Part shown: positions 7,040 through 7,792 of the stretch, piece after piece | Numbering within the stretch: the stretch's first letter is position 1 | Layout of the letters: each line of letters begins with the position of its first letter | Program-made: the position numbers and the translations under genes | Source: Bacteroidales bacterium | GTDB taxonomy: Bacteria; Bacteroidota; Bacteroidia; Bacteroidales; VadinHA17 | Reading direction: 5' to 3' | Length of the DNA: 7,792 bases | Assembly (NCBI GenBank): GCA_031285575.1 | Contig: JAITVX010000157.1 | Location: forward strand, 1-7,792 | The notes under the pieces: model-generated | Database searches by the model: none | The model's input: the letters and a program-made list of their open reading frames with translations, nothing else | Told to the model about the DNA's origin: nothing

Positions 7040-7249
7040 ACCTGCACAACCATGTGCAACTTCCACCAGAGGCTTTGACACACTTGCGTCAACTGACGCA
7101 ACACTCACCAAGAGCTTCGGCATACTTGCGTCAACCGACGCAACCCCAACAAAATGTTTTGGCACACTTGCGTCAACCGACGCAACTCTCCCCAATAGCT
7201 TTGGCATACTTGCATCGGTCGATGCAACATCACATGAAACATTTTTTAT
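7040..7249. repeat. Five tandem 42-bp units, each with an inverted repeat
   Basis: Units lie at 7040-7081, 7082-7123, 7124-7165, 7166-7207 and 7208-7249, all exactly 42 bp without gaps. Each has a 21-bp dyad half and a 21-bp more variable half. The dyads are TTGCGTC-AACT-GACGCAA in unit 2, TTGCGTC-AACC-GACGCAA in units 3 and 4, TTGCATCG-GT-CGATGCAA in unit 5 and TGCACA-ACCA-TGTGCA in unit 1. Units 3 and 4 are identical across the dyad half. Variable halves of units 2 to 4 share the core CCAA...GCTT(T/C)GGCA; units 1 and 5 are more decayed. Both strands have open frames across the array: plus strand ATG 7032 to stop 7325 (97 residues, repeating LASTDAT) and minus strand ATG 7207 to 6962 (81 residues, repeating VASVDAS). 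Neither resembles a protein I know. The array may be a regulatory or structural DNA element, a transcribed hairpin series, or a small repeat-protein gene. Confidence 0.9.
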
Positions 7250-7259
7250 AGATTTCCTG

Positions 7260-7301
7260 TTCGGTTCGCTGCATGGCTATTCCGGTTCGTTATCTGGCTA
7301 C
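7260..7301 (+). repeat. Imperfect pair of 21-bp direct repeats
   Basis: 7260-7280 and 7281-7301 agree at 15 of 21 positions by hand alignment, sharing CGGTTCG near the start and TGGCTA near the end. The length equals half of the 42-bp unit to the left, but the sequence is not visibly related and the phase is offset. The plus-strand frame reads GSLHGYS then GSLSGYD here. Apart from this pair, I see nothing in 7250-7357. Confidence 0.4.
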
Positions 7302-7357
7302 GACTTCGATAGCAAAAGTAGATGATCGGTGAGATATTAACCAACAAGCAGCAAGCG

Positions 7358-7408
7358 AAACAAGAATCCCCGCCGGACTTTTGTGAAACCGCGCGGGGAT
7401 TCTTGTTT
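7358..7408. terminator. Strong hairpin, probable terminator of the histidine kinase gene
   Basis: AAACAAGAATCCCCGC (7358-7373) and GCGGGGATTCTTGTTT (7393-7408) are perfect 16-bp complements around a 19-base loop, in which CGG and CCG can add three pairs past one bulged base. The GC-rich inner stem with T-rich outer right arm on both strands fits a Rho-independent terminator that works in either direction. It lies 69 bases downstream of the histidine kinase stop at 7477 (minus strand), the only nearby gene pointing at it. The 68 bases between hairpin and stop hold no further feature that I can support. Confidence 0.75.
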
Positions 7409-7476
7409 GTATTAACTTTAAAAACAGAAAACGTTCTGCATAAAATTTCGTTTGTTTGCCATCGTTTAAGCGAAAC

Positions 7477-7792
7477 TCACGTTATGTTAATACATAATGT
7501 AAAAACATGCCTTTCACCCGAAAAGTCGTAGCGGATGTCCATTCCATAGAGGCTGCATATCGATTTGCACAGCGCAAGACCAAGCCCTGTTGAGCCTTCG
7601 CTGTTTGAGCCGCGGTAGAAACGGTTGAACACAGCCGTGGTGTCGAGGGCAGGGGAGGGGCCGGTGTTGGTAATTACAAGGTGCGACGCAGTGATGAGCA
7701 GGTCGATTGAGCCGCCTGCGCGGTTGTGCAGGTAGGCGTTTTTCAGCAGGTTGCCAAACAGCGTTGAGGCAAGTGCATCGTTCATACATACC
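7477..7792 (-). CDS. Sensor histidine kinase, C-terminal ATPase domain (partial)
   Basis: The frame is open from the right window edge to the TGA at 7479-7477. The ATG at 7785 is not the true start, because the codons before it (Val, Cys) are open and it falls inside a known domain. The visible 104 or so residues are the last two thirds of a HATPase_c domain (PF02518): N box LFGNLLKNAYLHN, with the Asn that coordinates magnesium; VITNTGPSPALD in place of a classical DxGxG G1 box, as in many Bacteroidota sensor kinases; VFNRFYRGS as the F box; and GSTGLGLALCKSICSLYG as the G2 lid. In family members this domain binds ATP and phosphorylates a conserved His in the preceding domain, which then passes phosphate to a response regulator. 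Sensor, membrane and His domains lie beyond the window, so the signal is unknown. The protein ends about 15 residues after GERHVFTL's start, a normal ending. Confidence 0.9.
   Translation of the reverse strand, partial: VCMNDALASTLFGNLLKNAYLHNRAGGSIDLLITASHLVITNTGPSPALDTTAVFNRFYRGSNSEGSTGLGLALCKSICSLYGMDIRYDFSGERHVFTLCINIT

Noticed and set aside
7040..7249. CRISPR array (21-bp palindromic repeats with 21-bp spacers)
   Set aside because: The apparent spacers are related to each other and share a CCAA...GCTTTGGCA core, the repeat is short and variable, the period is exactly 42 bp, and no cas gene is present.
7479..7500. Inverted repeat ACGTTATGT / ACATAATGT at the end of the histidine kinase gene
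   Set aside because: It is AT-rich, includes one G-T pair and lies within the last codons of the gene. The much stronger hairpin at 7358-7408 is the better terminator candidate.
7322..7531. Plus-strand 69-codon open frame
   Set aside because: It runs through both arms of the terminator hairpin and into the antisense of the histidine kinase. The translation has no recognisable features.

Overview
The window looks like chromosomal DNA from a member of the Bacteroidota, most likely Bacteroidales or a close relative. The evidence is protein style (a large AsmA-like protein ending in RVEWE, short nitroreductase, single-domain glutamate formimidoyltransferase) and the regulatory signals. Exact TAnnTTTG elements, the Bacteroidota sigma-factor -7 box, lie upstream of three genes, and no start has a clear Shine-Dalgarno sequence. 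I did not recognise a species. There are no tRNA or rRNA genes, insertion sequences or phage genes.

Layout. (1) 1-102, minus strand: N-terminal 34 codons of a gene cut by the window edge, possibly a LuxC-like acyl-CoA reductase. (2) 219-2057, plus strand: a small FMN nitroreductase followed closely by folC (folylpolyglutamate/dihydrofolate synthase), probably co-transcribed. (3) 2189-3244, plus strand: rfbB (dTDP-glucose 4,6-dehydratase) with its own promoter. (4) 3252-4337, minus strand: ftcD (glutamate formimidoyltransferase), converging on rfbB with only 7 bases between the stop codons. (5) 4384-6903, minus strand: a large AsmA-family envelope protein 46 bases upstream of ftcD, with a good promoter at 6942-6973. 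(6) 6904-7476: a 573-base stretch without a confident gene. (7) 7477-7792, minus strand: the C-terminal ATPase domain of a sensor histidine kinase, cut by the window edge.

The genes are mostly housekeeping and do not form one pathway. folC and ftcD both concern folate (polyglutamylation of the cofactor, and one-carbon transfer from histidine breakdown), but they lie on opposite strands with rfbB between them. rfbB feeds deoxysugar synthesis for surface glycans, and the AsmA-like protein probably acts in envelope lipid homeostasis.

The most unusual part is the 573-base stretch. At 7040-7249 it holds five head-to-tail 42-bp units, each starting with a 6-8 bp-arm inverted repeat. The stem sequence differs between units while the dyad is kept by paired changes at up to three stem positions. 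Copy-to-copy differences also fall preferentially at one codon phase that is the wobble position of open frames on both strands, so the array could be a DNA or RNA element, a small repeat-protein gene, or both. A 16-bp perfect stem at 7358-7408 looks like the terminator of the histidine kinase gene.
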